From positions 1,426,001-1,490,000 of the forward strand of contig NZ_CP197474.1 in assembly GCF_052180245.1 (NCBI RefSeq): 64,000 nt of DNA, in the 5' to 3' direction. The translations under genes and the position numbers were made by a program. Below the pieces are notes generated by a model that had not been told where the DNA came from, ran no database searches, and was given only the letters and a program-made list of their open reading frames with translations. The DNA comes from Parapusillimonas sp013416435. GTDB lineage: Bacteria > Pseudomonadota > Gammaproteobacteria > Burkholderiales > Burkholderiaceae_B. Shown here piece by piece: positions 16,761 through 25,404 of this stretch. Each line of letters opens with the position of its first letter. Position 1 is the first letter of the stretch.

Positions 16761-17884
16761 ATTCCGCATCGAACTGGCAGCAGGTGCGCAAGATTCTATG
16801 CATCCGGCTGGACAACGTGGGTGATGTCCTTATGACGACCCCGGCCATACATGCCTTGAAGCAGGCCGGCCCCGGACGGCATATCAGCCTGCTGGCTTCG
16901 CCCGCAGGGGCGGCGCTGGCCGCTTATCTTCCCGACGTGGACGAAGTCATTGCCTACGACGCGCCCTGGGTAAAGAATGATAGCGATGATCCTGAAGCGG
17001 AGGCGCGTGTATTGCGCACATTGCGCGAGGCGAAGTTCGATGCGGCGGTCATCTTTACCGTCTACAGCCAAAGTCCTTTACCCGCTGCGCTGATGTGCCG
17101 GCTGGCCGGCATCCCGAGGGTGCTGGCGCACTGCCGGGAGAATCCCTATCGTCTGCTGTCGGACTGGCAGCCTGAAACGGAGCCTCATCAGCGAACGCGA
17201 CATGAAACACGTCGGCAACTCGATCTGGTCGAAGTGGCGGGAGCCGTCAGCGACGAACAGAAGCTGGTCTTTGCAACGCGAGACAGCGACCGACAAAGCC
17301 TGCGGGAGAAGCTGGATGCGCGCGGACTGGGTCCCACGGACGCATGGATCGTCTCGCATTGCGGCGCGACGGCGGCGTCCCGGCGCTATCCGCCCGGCCA
17401 CTTTGCCCAGGTGTTGCGCATGTTGGGCGGGCGCGCCGGCACGGTGGTGCTGACCGGAAGTGCGTCGGAGAAGGCGCTGACAGCCGAGATAAGCACGATG
17501 TGCAAAGACAGCGCACCGATCGTCGACCTTGCGGGAACCCTGAGCCTGGGAGAGCTCGCATGCCTGATCGAAGATGCAGCGTTGTTGTTGTCCAATAATT
17601 CAGGGCCGGTGCACCTGGCGGCCGCCCTGGGTACGCCCGTGGTCGACCTTTATGCCTTGACCAACCCGCAGCATACGCCATGGATGGTGCGCCATCGGGT
17701 TCTTTACCACGATGTGCCGTGCAAGTATTGCTACCGCAGCGTATGCCCCGAGGGGCATAACGACTGCTTGCGAAAGGTTGCGCCCGCAACGGTGTGCGAG
17801 GCGGTACTGGAGCTGCTGGCGGAAAGCACCCCGAACACCACCGAGCCGCCGGGGCGGTCTGAATTGGAGAAAACCGCATGCTGA
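16757..17884 (+). CDS. Glycosyltransferase family 9 (heptosyltransferase-like)
   Basis: ATG 16757 overlaps the phosphatase stop, giving 375 residues. The N-terminal GT9 signature is ILCIRLDNVGDVLMTTPAIHAL. The C-terminal donor domain has DLAGTLSLGELACLIEDAALLLSNNSGPVHLAAALGTPVVDLY. A Cys-rich tail (CKYCYRSVCPEGHNDC) is seen in a GT9 subgroup and may bind metal. GT9 enzymes add heptose from ADP-heptose to LPS inner core. This one is probably a cluster-specific variant for a carbamoylated glycan. Its stop overlaps the carbamoyltransferase start. The acceptor is unknown. Confidence 0.87.
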   Translation: MNSASNWQQVRKILCIRLDNVGDVLMTTPAIHALKQAGPGRHISLLASPAGAALAAYLPDVDEVIAYDAPWVKNDSDDPEAEARVLRTLREAKFDAAVIFTVYSQSPLPAALMCRLAGIPRVLAHCRENPYRLLSDWQPETEPHQRTRHETRRQLDLVEVAGAVSDEQKLVFATRDSDRQSLREKLDARGLGPTDAWIVSHCGATAASRRYPPGHFAQVLRMLGGRAGTVVLTGSASEKALTAEISTMCKDSAPIVDLAGTLSLGELACLIEDAALLLSNNSGPVHLAAALGTPVVDLYALTNPQHTPWMVRHRVLYHDVPCKYCYRSVCPEGHNDCLRKVAPATVCEAVLELLAESTPNTTEPPGRSELEKTAC

Positions 17885-19608
17885 CTCTGGGCATCAACGC
17901 AACGTTTCATGACTGTTCCGCCGCCATTGTGCGTGATGGCGAAGTGTTGGCGGCAGTGGAGGAGGAGCGCTTCACTCGCGTCAAGCACGGCAAGCGCCCC
18001 GTGCCGTTCTCCACGTGGCAACTGCCTTATTACTCCATCGACTATTGTCTGGCCCAGGCGGGCTGCGAACTGGCGGACGTCGACCACATCGCCTACGCCT
18101 TCGATCCGGCGCTGCTCAAGGACGATATCGCGCCTGGCGGCCGGATCGAGCTGCCGCTGGAGCCGTCGGCCGAATGGAGGGGGCCCGGATCCCCCTGGGA
18201 CGGACTGTTTCTTTCTTATATCGTGAATGCGCCGCGTCAATTGGTCAGCGGGGTACCCCTGCATCTTCAGGATCGGTTCCGTTCGGCCACCCTGCAGCAT
18301 GTGCTCGCGCGCTGGCGCTTTCTTGAGCATCATCTTTGCCATGAGGCCAGCGCGTTCATGGCGGCGCCGTACGAAGAGTCGGCGGTCCTTACCATGGACG
18401 GCCGGGGCGAGCGGACCACCACCAGCTATGGCCATTTCAATGATGGACGCTATGAGCGTATCAAGCAGGTGTTCCTGCCGCATTCCTTGGGGCTGTTGTA
18501 TGAAGACGTAACGCGATATCTGGGTTTTCTCCATTCCTCCGATGAATATAAAGTCATGGCATTGGCTTCGTATGGGCAAGCAGCCTATATCGACGAATTC
18601 CGCCGCATCTTGCAATACGATGGCGAAGGCGGCTACACGCTGCATCCCTGCAAGTGGGAAGAAGTCTTCGGGCCGGCCCGTTTGCGCGGAACGGATTTTC
18701 TGCCCCGGCACATGGACATCGCGCATTCATTGCAAAAGGTGCTCGAGGAAACCGTCATGGAGATGGCCGGCTGGCTACATGGCCAGACGCGTTCGCGACA
18801 GCTTTGCATGGCTGGCGGCGTGGCGCTGAACTGCGTCTTGAATGCGCGCCTTGCCGACGAAGGACCGTTCGACAGCGTATGGGTGCAGCCGGCCGCGGGC
18901 GATGCGGGCACTGCCTTGGGAGCCGCGTTATGGACAGACCAGCACGAGCGCGGAGCCGATCGGCCGGAATGGGTCATGGACCACGCCTATCTCGGTCCTT
19001 CTTACGATGACGAGGAAATCGGCAGGTTCCTGACGCGTTCCGGTGTCAAACACCAGAAGCTTTCCAACGTTGCGGAAACCGCGGCCGAGATGCTCGCAGA
19101 CGAGAAAGTCATTGGCTGGTTCCAGGGGCGGATGGAGTTCGGCCCCAGGGCGCTGGGCGCGCGTTCGATTCTCGCCTCGCCCCGCAACAGCGCCATGCAG
19201 TCACGCCTGAATGAGCTCAAGGACAGAGAGGACTTCAGGCCGGTCGCGCCCGTCGTGCTCGAAGAGCGAGCGCATCTATGGTTCGACAGCCATGGAAAAG
19301 AACGGATCCAGGCGCCTTTCATGCTGTTCGTATTCGATGTGCTGCCGGACAAGGCGGACCGGATACCGGCGGTGCGCCATACCGATGGGACGGCCCGGGT
19401 CCAGACCGTGAATGCGCAGCAGCATCCTCTGCTGCATCAGTTGCTGACGACGTTCGAGGCGCGGACGGGCGTGCCCGTGCTGGTGAACACATCGTTCAAC
19501 ACGCGGGGAGAACCGGTCGTATGCAGCCCGCGCGATGCCCTGGAGTCGTTCTGGACGTCGCCCCTGGATGCCTTGTTCATAGGAAGCTATCTCGTAGAGA
19601 AGACATGA
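17878..19608 (+). CDS. Carbamoyltransferase, NodU/CmcH family
   Basis: The 576-residue protein has the two-domain structure of the family. The N-terminal YrdC/TsaD-like part starts LTLGINATFHDCSAAIVRDGEVLAAVEEERFTR, has the metal-binding HHLCHEASAF and CMAGGVALNCVLN, and the C-terminal domain contains GWFQGRMEFGPRALGARSILA, EDFRPVAPVVLEE and VNTSFNTRGEPVV. These enzymes transfer a carbamoyl group from carbamoyl phosphate, via carbamoyl-AMP, to a sugar hydroxyl. Known uses include Nod factors, antibiotics and carbamoylated LPS heptose. Placed between two GT9 genes with overlaps on both sides, it probably decorates a heptose-containing surface glycan. Confidence 0.92.
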   Translation: MLTLGINATFHDCSAAIVRDGEVLAAVEEERFTRVKHGKRPVPFSTWQLPYYSIDYCLAQAGCELADVDHIAYAFDPALLKDDIAPGGRIELPLEPSAEWRGPGSPWDGLFLSYIVNAPRQLVSGVPLHLQDRFRSATLQHVLARWRFLEHHLCHEASAFMAAPYEESAVLTMDGRGERTTTSYGHFNDGRYERIKQVFLPHSLGLLYEDVTRYLGFLHSSDEYKVMALASYGQAAYIDEFRRILQYDGEGGYTLHPCKWEEVFGPARLRGTDFLPRHMDIAHSLQKVLEETVMEMAGWLHGQTRSRQLCMAGGVALNCVLNARLADEGPFDSVWVQPAAGDAGTALGAALWTDQHERGADRPEWVMDHAYLGPSYDDEEIGRFLTRSGVKHQKLSNVAETAAEMLADEKVIGWFQGRMEFGPRALGARSILASPRNSAMQSRLNELKDREDFRPVAPVVLEERAHLWFDSHGKERIQAPFMLFVFDVLPDKADRIPAVRHTDGTARVQTVNAQQHPLLHQLLTTFEARTGVPVLVNTSFNTRGEPVVCSPRDALESFWTSPLDALFIGSYLVEKT

Positions 19609-20687
19609 TGAAGGACGCACGCGCCGCCGTCCCCATAGACTGGGAAGGCAGGCTAAGCAAGGTAGCGGTGTTCCGCGCATTGAATCTGGGTGACATGCTG
19701 TGCGCGATTCCGGCGCTGCGCGCTTTGCGCCGCAAGCTGCCGGATGCCCGCATCACCCTGGTGGGTCTGGAAAGCGCGACACCGGTGTTGCGGCATTTTC
19801 CGGCGTATCTGGACGAACTGGTGATCTTTCCCGGCGATCCTGCGTTTCCGGAACAGCCGGTACACGGAGACGCCTTGCCTGGCTTCTATCGCGATATGCG
19901 GGAACGGACGTTTGACTTGGTGTTGCAACTGCACGGCAGCGGTCAGCAATCCAATGACATCGTGCGGGCGATGGAGCCCGCGCAGTGGGCGGGCTTCGTT
20001 CCCGCAACCGAACAAGCGGTTCCAGGCCGCTTCCTGCCCTGGCCGGATCATCTGCATGAGATCCACCGGTATCTGGCTTTGCTCGCGCACATCGGCGTGG
20101 ACGCCGAGGACGACGATCTGGAATTGCCGATCAGCGCATCGGACCATGCGGAAGGGGATGCGCTGGCGTCCCGGTTGGGGTTGGATCTCGACCGAACCGT
20201 ATTCATACATCCGGGCGCGAGGCTGGCGTCGCGCCGCTGGCCGCTCGAGCGCTATGCCGAGGTTGCGGGGGCGCTTGCCGATGCGGGGTGGCAAATTGCC
20301 ATCACGGGCAGCAAGGGCGAAGCTCCGTTGGCGCAGCGCTTGAAAGCTGCCATGGATCGGCCCTGTGTCGATTTGTGCGGAGAAACGTCGCTCGGCGGCC
20401 TGGCCAGCCTGCTGCAGCGCGGGCGCTTGCTGGTATGCAACGACACGGGAATCTCGCACGTGGCGGCCAGCGTGCATTTGCCCAGTGTCGTCATCGCCTC
20501 GGGCAGCGATGTGGCCAGATGGGCGCCCCTGGACACGCAGCGGCACACTGTTCTTCATACCCCCATGGCATGCCGGCCCTGTGCTTATGACGAATGTCCT
20601 GTCGGGCACCCTTGCGCACTGGGCGTCGAGGTCGACCATGTGATGGCTGAAGCGGTCAGGCGCCTGAACTCCGGAGATCGTCCATGA
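19605..20687 (+). CDS. Second glycosyltransferase family 9 enzyme
   Basis: ATG 19605 or 19608 overlaps the carbamoyltransferase stop; the product has about 360 residues. It shows VAVFRALNLGDMLCAIPALRALR, LHGSGQQSNDIV, IHPGARLASRRWPLERYAEVA and VDLCGETSLGGLASLLQRGRLLVCNDTGISHVAASVHLPSVVI, which together mark a GT9 fold. The tail ACRPCAYDECPVGHPC resembles the Cys-rich tail of the other GT9 at 16757-17884, so the two belong to the same subgroup. It probably adds a second sugar of the same glycan. The substrate is unknown. Confidence 0.87.
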   Translation: MMKDARAAVPIDWEGRLSKVAVFRALNLGDMLCAIPALRALRRKLPDARITLVGLESATPVLRHFPAYLDELVIFPGDPAFPEQPVHGDALPGFYRDMRERTFDLVLQLHGSGQQSNDIVRAMEPAQWAGFVPATEQAVPGRFLPWPDHLHEIHRYLALLAHIGVDAEDDDLELPISASDHAEGDALASRLGLDLDRTVFIHPGARLASRRWPLERYAEVAGALADAGWQIAITGSKGEAPLAQRLKAAMDRPCVDLCGETSLGGLASLLQRGRLLVCNDTGISHVAASVHLPSVVIASGSDVARWAPLDTQRHTVLHTPMACRPCAYDECPVGHPCALGVEVDHVMAEAVRRLNSGDRP

Positions 20688-21640
20688 CTGATACCTTGCG
20701 CATACTGACTTGGCACGTGCATGGAAACTACCTGTATTCCCTGACGCAGTTGCCGCTGCAGTTCATCGTGCCGGTCATGCCCGACAATCGGCCCGGCTAT
20801 GCGTCGCTTGGGACCAAGATACCCTGGGGAAGCAACGTGCGCATGGTACCTGCGGATCAACTGCGCGAGCAGCAGTTCGATTGCATCATCTATCAGTCGC
20901 GTCCCGTCTTCGAACACGACAGTCTCCAGTTGCTGTCCCCCGAGCAGCGCAATCTCCCCAGCGTCTATATCGAACACAATCCGCCCGAGCCGCATCCCAC
21001 CAATACGCGCCATGTTTTCCGGCATGACCGGGGCGTGCTCGTGCACGTGACGCATTACAACGCCTTGATGTGGGACGCGGGCGACATGCCCATTGCCGTT
21101 ATCGAGCACGGGGTGCCAGAGTCGCCGGGCGTTCACTACATCGGCGAACTGGAACGCGGCATCGTGGTGATCAATAATCTCGGTTCCCGCGGACGGCGTG
21201 TCGGTGCCGACATCTATGAATGGGCGCATGCGCACATGCCGCTGGACTTGATCGGCATGGGTTCCGAAACCATGAGGGGCGGCAAGGGCGAAGTCGCCAA
21301 CATGGAGGTGCCGGCGTTCATGGCTCGGTACCGGTTCTTCTTTACGCCGATCCGATACGCCAGCCTTGGGCTGTCGCTGGTGGAAGCGATGATGGCCGGG
21401 ATGCCGGTGCTGGGTATTGCCGCCACCGAGCTTCCCCATGTCATCGAGAATGGCGTCAACGGCTACGTGGACAATCGCCCCTCGGCGCTGCTCGATGTAT
21501 CGCGCCAGTTGCTCGCCGATCCCGGCCTGGCCCGGAAGTGGGGCGCCGCCGCTCAGCGGACGGCGCGCGAACGTTTCGGCATGGCGCGTTTCGTGGCGGA
21601 CTGGGAACGCCTGCTTGCAGACCTCACCGGCAGACGCTGA
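20684..21640 (+). CDS. GT4-like glycosyltransferase
   Basis: The 318-residue protein has a GT-B C-terminal domain: PIRYASLGLSLVEAMMAGMPVLGIAATELPHVIENGVNGYVDN, with the E-x7-E pattern of GT4 (the first Glu near SLVEAMMAG). The N-terminal half (TLRILTWHVHGNYLYSLTQ, VYIEHNPPEPHPTNTRH) is shorter than usual. It is translationally coupled to the preceding GT9 gene (ATGA) and ends 12 bases before the stop of the convergent ugd gene. It probably transfers a sugar in the same pathway, possibly glucuronate supplied through Ugd. Confidence 0.85.
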   Translation: MTDTLRILTWHVHGNYLYSLTQLPLQFIVPVMPDNRPGYASLGTKIPWGSNVRMVPADQLREQQFDCIIYQSRPVFEHDSLQLLSPEQRNLPSVYIEHNPPEPHPTNTRHVFRHDRGVLVHVTHYNALMWDAGDMPIAVIEHGVPESPGVHYIGELERGIVVINNLGSRGRRVGADIYEWAHAHMPLDLIGMGSETMRGGKGEVANMEVPAFMARYRFFFTPIRYASLGLSLVEAMMAGMPVLGIAATELPHVIENGVNGYVDNRPSALLDVSRQLLADPGLARKWGAAAQRTARERFGMARFVADWERLLADLTGRR

Positions 21641-21651
21641 CGCGAGCCGTG

Positions 21652-23049
21652 CTACCCAAGGGGTCGCGGCTCGGCATGCGTTGCCGCGGTTTGCCGAAGC
21701 CGGATGGGTTCGCACGCCGGCGGGCCTTCCGTCCTTTCTCCCAGGCGATGGCATCGCAACCCGTGCCGTTGCAGCGCGGAGGCGTGATAGATGCCCCGGG
21801 CATCGAAGATCATGCGGCCTCGAAGACGGGCCGCCACGGCGCCGAAGTCGGGCGTCTTGAATTCTTCCCATTCCGTCATCAGCACCAGCGCATCGGCATT
21901 TTCGCAAACGCTGAGGGCCGAGTCGCCGAACACCGCGGGCGTATCGCCCAGCGCTTGGCGCGCGGCATTCATGGCGACCGGATCATACGCGGATACCATG
22001 GCGCCTTCTTCGAGCAGCCCGCGCGCGAGAGCAAGGCTGGGGGCCGAACGCACATCGTCCGTGCCCGGCTTGAAGGAAAGCCCCCATATCGCGATGCGCC
22101 TGTGGCGCAGCTTGCCGCCGAAATGGTCCTGAATGGCGGCAAGCAACCGCTGTCCTTGCTGCAGGTTGACCCGCTGGATGCTGCGCAGCATGTATGCCGG
22201 TTCGCCTGCTTCCCGAGCGGTATTGATCAATGCGCGCAAGTCCTTGGGCAGGCAAGAGCCGCCATAGCCTGCCCCGGGGTGCAGATAGCCCGCCCCGATG
22301 CGGGTATCGCTTTTCAGCACGCTGCAAATGGACTCTATGTCGGCGCCCAGGCTGCCGGCCAGCCCGGCCAGTTCATTGATCATCGATATTCGCGCGGCCA
22401 GCATTGCGTTGCAGGCATATTTGGCGAACTCCGCGCTGCGCCGATCCATGAGCATCAGGCGATCACCTTGCCCGCTGAATGGCGCGTAGAGTTCAGCCAG
22501 TACGTCGGCCGAGCGCGCGTCATTGGCGCCGATCACGATACGGCTGGGATGCCGGAAGTCCTGGATGGCCCGTCCTTCCGCGAGGAATTCCGGATTCGAT
22601 GCGACACGCACCCAGGGCTGGCCGGCGGATGCGCCATGCTTTGCATTCAGCAGTTTTTCGATACGGTCGCCCGTGCCGATCGGCACGGTCGACTTCACAA
22701 CGATGGTGCAGTCCTCGAACGCCGTATCCGCCAGTTCGTGGACGCAGTTGAGCAGGTTCTCCAGATTGGCGCTGCCGTTCGATTGAGAGGGCGTGCCGAC
22801 CGCCAGGAAGGCGACGGCGGCGTGTCGCATGGCACGCGCAATACTGGTTTCGAAACTCAGCCTGCCCGTCTTCAGCTGTGCGCCAAGGAGTTCGTCCAGT
22901 CCGGGTTCATGAAACGGCAGCCGTCCCGCGCGAAGCGTAGCGACCTTGCCGGCATCGTGATCGATGCATACGACCTGATTTCCCGCTTCCGCGAGACAGC
23001 AACCCGTGACCAAGCCAACGTAACCCGATCCAATGACGACGACCTTCAT
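21652..23049 (-). CDS. ugd: UDP-glucose 6-dehydrogenase
   Basis: The 465-residue enzyme has VVVIGSGYVGLVTGCCLAEAG (NAD fold), KSTVPIGTGD, the catalytic-Cys motif GYGGSCLPKD (usually GFGGSCFPKD), and IWGLSFKPGTDDVRSAPSL. It oxidises UDP-glucose to UDP-glucuronate in two NAD-dependent steps. It is the first gene of no obvious operon: the GT2/PIG-L group lies upstream on the same strand with a gap of about 100 bases, so cotranscription is possible. UDP-glucuronate would serve the glycosyltransferases of the cluster or a capsule. Confidence 0.95.
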   Translation of the reverse strand: MKVVVIGSGYVGLVTGCCLAEAGNQVVCIDHDAGKVATLRAGRLPFHEPGLDELLGAQLKTGRLSFETSIARAMRHAAVAFLAVGTPSQSNGSANLENLLNCVHELADTAFEDCTIVVKSTVPIGTGDRIEKLLNAKHGASAGQPWVRVASNPEFLAEGRAIQDFRHPSRIVIGANDARSADVLAELYAPFSGQGDRLMLMDRRSAEFAKYACNAMLAARISMINELAGLAGSLGADIESICSVLKSDTRIGAGYLHPGAGYGGSCLPKDLRALINTAREAGEPAYMLRSIQRVNLQQGQRLLAAIQDHFGGKLRHRRIAIWGLSFKPGTDDVRSAPSLALARGLLEEGAMVSAYDPVAMNAARQALGDTPAVFGDSALSVCENADALVLMTEWEEFKTPDFGAVAARLRGRMIFDARGIYHASALQRHGLRCHRLGERTEGPPACEPIRLRQTAATHAEPRPLG

Positions 23050-23147
23050 GCGGAATCCTTTGAGTAAAAATTACGCGGTGGCGAGGAAGAGGCGCCCACG
23101 GGCGCTACGTCCGATGCGTGAACGAAGCAAGCGTTATGCCCGCAGCA

Positions 23148-24044
23148 TCATCCGGCCTGCGCGGTTTCGTGCCGCCATACGCGCTTCAGCAATGCGCGTG
23201 TGGACGGCTTGAGAATGCGCCGGCGTTCGCGCACGCTGTTCCAGCCCTTCAGTGCGTCGAGCAGGACGGAGACGCGCATGCCCGCATGGGAGGCATCGCG
23301 CAAGGAAATAGTGGTTCGCCGCAGCGCCATGGGCCAGGGGAGCCTCAGCCACGCCGTCCATATCGCATTGCGTGCGATCAGTTTCCGGCGCAGCCCGCTG
23401 TCCCTCGCAAGGGAGGGCCAGTGATGGACTTGAAGCTCGGGCGCATAGACGATGCGGCCGCCCGCGTCCAGAACGTCCATGGCGAGCAAAGCCTCTTCTC
23501 CGCCGATGAAGAAAGGTGGCCAGTACCCGCCCGCTTCCCGGTATGCGCGCGTACGCATTACGTTTGCGCCCGCCATGAAGCCGGTCAACAGGGGGCCGAT
23601 GCCGGGCATGTGCTCCAAGGGGCTGTCCCCCATGGCGGCGCAAGCCGGATCGAGCCGCGCCTCGGGACCGACGACGATGCGCGCGTTCAGAATGTCGATC
23701 TCGGGCCAGGCATCCAGCAAGTCCGCCGCTTTGCGCAGCGAGCCCGCCGCCCACCAGGTGTCATCGTCGCAGAAGGCCACGTATGGCGTTCGTACGCGCT
23801 CTACGCCCAGATTGCGCCCCGCTGCCCCAAGGTTGCGCTCTGATCTGACAATAGTAATGCCCGGGTAGAGGGCGGCGAGCCGTTCGGCGGTATGGTCCGT
23901 GCTCGCATTGTCGACCACGATGAGGGGCACGCGTTCCGGCAGTGCCTGAAGCCGGTCGAGCGTCCGGCATAGTTCATCGCAGCGGTTATGCGTCAATACG
24001 ACCACACTCACGCGCAGTTCGTCCTCCGACGCATCGTGCGTCAT
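23148..24044 (-). CDS. Glycosyltransferase family 2
   Basis: The start is ATG 24044, which overlaps the stop of the upstream PIG-L gene (ATGA); a start 30 bases further out would lie inside that gene. The 298-residue protein has VSVVVLTHNRCDELCRTLDRL, VVDNASTDHTAERL, NLGAAGRNLGVE, VAFCDDDTWW (metal-binding DDD) and FFIGGEEALLAMDVLDAGG, typical GT-A features. It is soluble, with no membrane segment. The tight coupling to a PIG-L-type deacetylase suggests both act on the same sugar, perhaps an N-acetylhexosamine. Confidence 0.9.
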   Translation of the reverse strand: MTHDASEDELRVSVVVLTHNRCDELCRTLDRLQALPERVPLIVVDNASTDHTAERLAALYPGITIVRSERNLGAAGRNLGVERVRTPYVAFCDDDTWWAAGSLRKAADLLDAWPEIDILNARIVVGPEARLDPACAAMGDSPLEHMPGIGPLLTGFMAGANVMRTRAYREAGGYWPPFFIGGEEALLAMDVLDAGGRIVYAPELQVHHWPSLARDSGLRRKLIARNAIWTAWLRLPWPMALRRTTISLRDASHAGMRVSVLLDALKGWNSVRERRRILKPSTRALLKRVWRHETAQAG

Positions 24045-24790
24045 AGAAACTCCATATTGCACTGCAGCCGCCAATATTGCTCATGCTGATGCAGCACCGG
24101 CTGGCCGTCGTCGTAGCCCAAGCCACGGAACTGACTGCGATACGCCTCTACCGCGCGAGCCTTGCCTTCCTTCAGGCCGCCAACATGCGATGGCGTGGCC
24201 ACGATGCCGCGGTCCAGAAGCTCCGCAATCCGTGATCCGACGCGTTCGGGACGTTTGCTATACGGAATGTCTTCGTAGGCGAACCATTGTACGGATGGGA
24301 TCCGGTGGCAGATCAGCATCAAGACATTCGACACGCGTACATGGTCCTCATGAAAGAGTCCAAGGGGGAAGAACACGGCAGAGGGCTGTGCCTGCGCGAT
24401 CATGGCCGCCAGCGTGTCGGCCAGAAAATCCGACCCATGATCGGGCCGCTGCACATATTGGCTGTCCAGGAAGTCCAGATCGACGCCGACGGCCCGCAGC
24501 GCATCCAGGGCCTCGCGGTTTTCCGACGCCCGCACCCGCATGGCCTCGCCAGCGCTGGAGAATCCGCAACGGCGATCCCAGTCGGTGAGTATGCGCGCGT
24601 CCCGGGGGCGGCCGGTAAAGACCGTCATGACAGTGCTTTGTGGGATGGCCGACAGCAGATTCCCGCAACTGAACACGGCATCATCATAGTGCGGCGACAC
24701 TACGATGAGCGGACTGAGGGCTGTCGCGAAGTCCGCCACGGGATCCGGAGCCACCGCGCAGGCAAGCGATGAGGACTCAGGCATGGTCAA
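24041..24790 (-). CDS. PIG-L/LmbE-family deacetylase
   Basis: The 249-residue protein has the zinc site in the form SPHYDDAVFSCG (consensus PHPDDxxLGCG; the first Pro-Asp is Tyr-Asp here) and FHEDHVRVSNV. PIG-L enzymes remove the acetyl group from N-acetylglucosamine-containing intermediates. It is coupled at its 5' end to the preceding unknown gene (overlap 4 bases) and at its 3' end to the GT2 gene. A sugar-deacetylation role in the glycan pathway is inferred. The replaced Pro is not a metal ligand, so activity should be kept. Confidence 0.85.
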   Translation of the reverse strand: MTMPESSSLACAVAPDPVADFATALSPLIVVSPHYDDAVFSCGNLLSAIPQSTVMTVFTGRPRDARILTDWDRRCGFSSAGEAMRVRASENREALDALRAVGVDLDFLDSQYVQRPDHGSDFLADTLAAMIAQAQPSAVFFPLGLFHEDHVRVSNVLMLICHRIPSVQWFAYEDIPYSKRPERVGSRIAELLDRGIVATPSHVGGLKEGKARAVEAYRSQFRGLGYDDGQPVLHQHEQYWRLQCNMEFL

Positions 24791-25350
24791 CCGCCGCGCT
24801 TGCCTTCATCGACCGCCTGTTGCAGCGCCTCGTCCGTGAGGACGCGGCTATCGGGGTCCGCCGTGCCGCCCTTGGGAGGCGTGAAATGCAGCTTTTCCAT
24901 GTAGGGCGTGGGCTTCTTGCGGCGGTAGTCGAGAAACTCCTTGGCATAGTAATCACGCGCCTGCTGCATGGTCTTGGCTCCGGTCGCGACGTCGTGCATG
25001 AGGTTCAGCGCAAGAAAGTTCGCCTGCTCGTCATGGCAGCGTGCGGACACCTCGCCTTTGCTGCGATTGATGACGACGCTCCCGTCGAACAGGTATACCT
25101 CTCTCGCCTTTTCGTCCGGAAACCGATAGTCGATCACCGATTCGACCGAATCCAGATGGGGCGCCGGAAAATTATGGTTATGCACTTCCCTGGAAGCGAT
25201 GATGCGTTTCCAGGGGCCCGGCTCATGCCAGACGACCCAGCTCTCGGTCACTTCGTCGGGCTCGCCATACTGGTCGACGACAAGCTGCGCCGCTTCCTTC
25301 GCATCTTCGGGCCATTCGGCAATCGAGAGTGAAATTGCCTTGCTGCTCAT
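24787..25350 (-). CDS. Conserved-looking protein of unknown function in glycan cluster
   Basis: ATG 25350 is chosen because GGAGG lies five bases before it; the earlier ATG at 25362 sits on that binding site. The 187-residue soluble protein starts MSSKAISLSIAEWPEDAKEAAQLVVDQYGEPDEVTESWVVWHEPGPWKR, has an acidic middle with VIDYRFPDEKAREVYLFDGSVVINRSKGEVSARCHDE, and ends in a Lys-rich segment. No catalytic motif or signal peptide is apparent, and I do not recognise the family. Its coding pattern is like its neighbours and it overlaps the PIG-L gene, so it belongs to this transcription unit. Confidence 0.75.
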   Translation of the reverse strand: MSSKAISLSIAEWPEDAKEAAQLVVDQYGEPDEVTESWVVWHEPGPWKRIIASREVHNHNFPAPHLDSVESVIDYRFPDEKAREVYLFDGSVVINRSKGEVSARCHDEQANFLALNLMHDVATGAKTMQQARDYYAKEFLDYRRKKPTPYMEKLHFTPPKGGTADPDSRVLTDEALQQAVDEGKRGG

Positions 25351-25404
25351 AGACACCTCCATATGTCAATGTCGTGCCTGTCTCCATAACTTGCGAGGCG
25401 GGCA

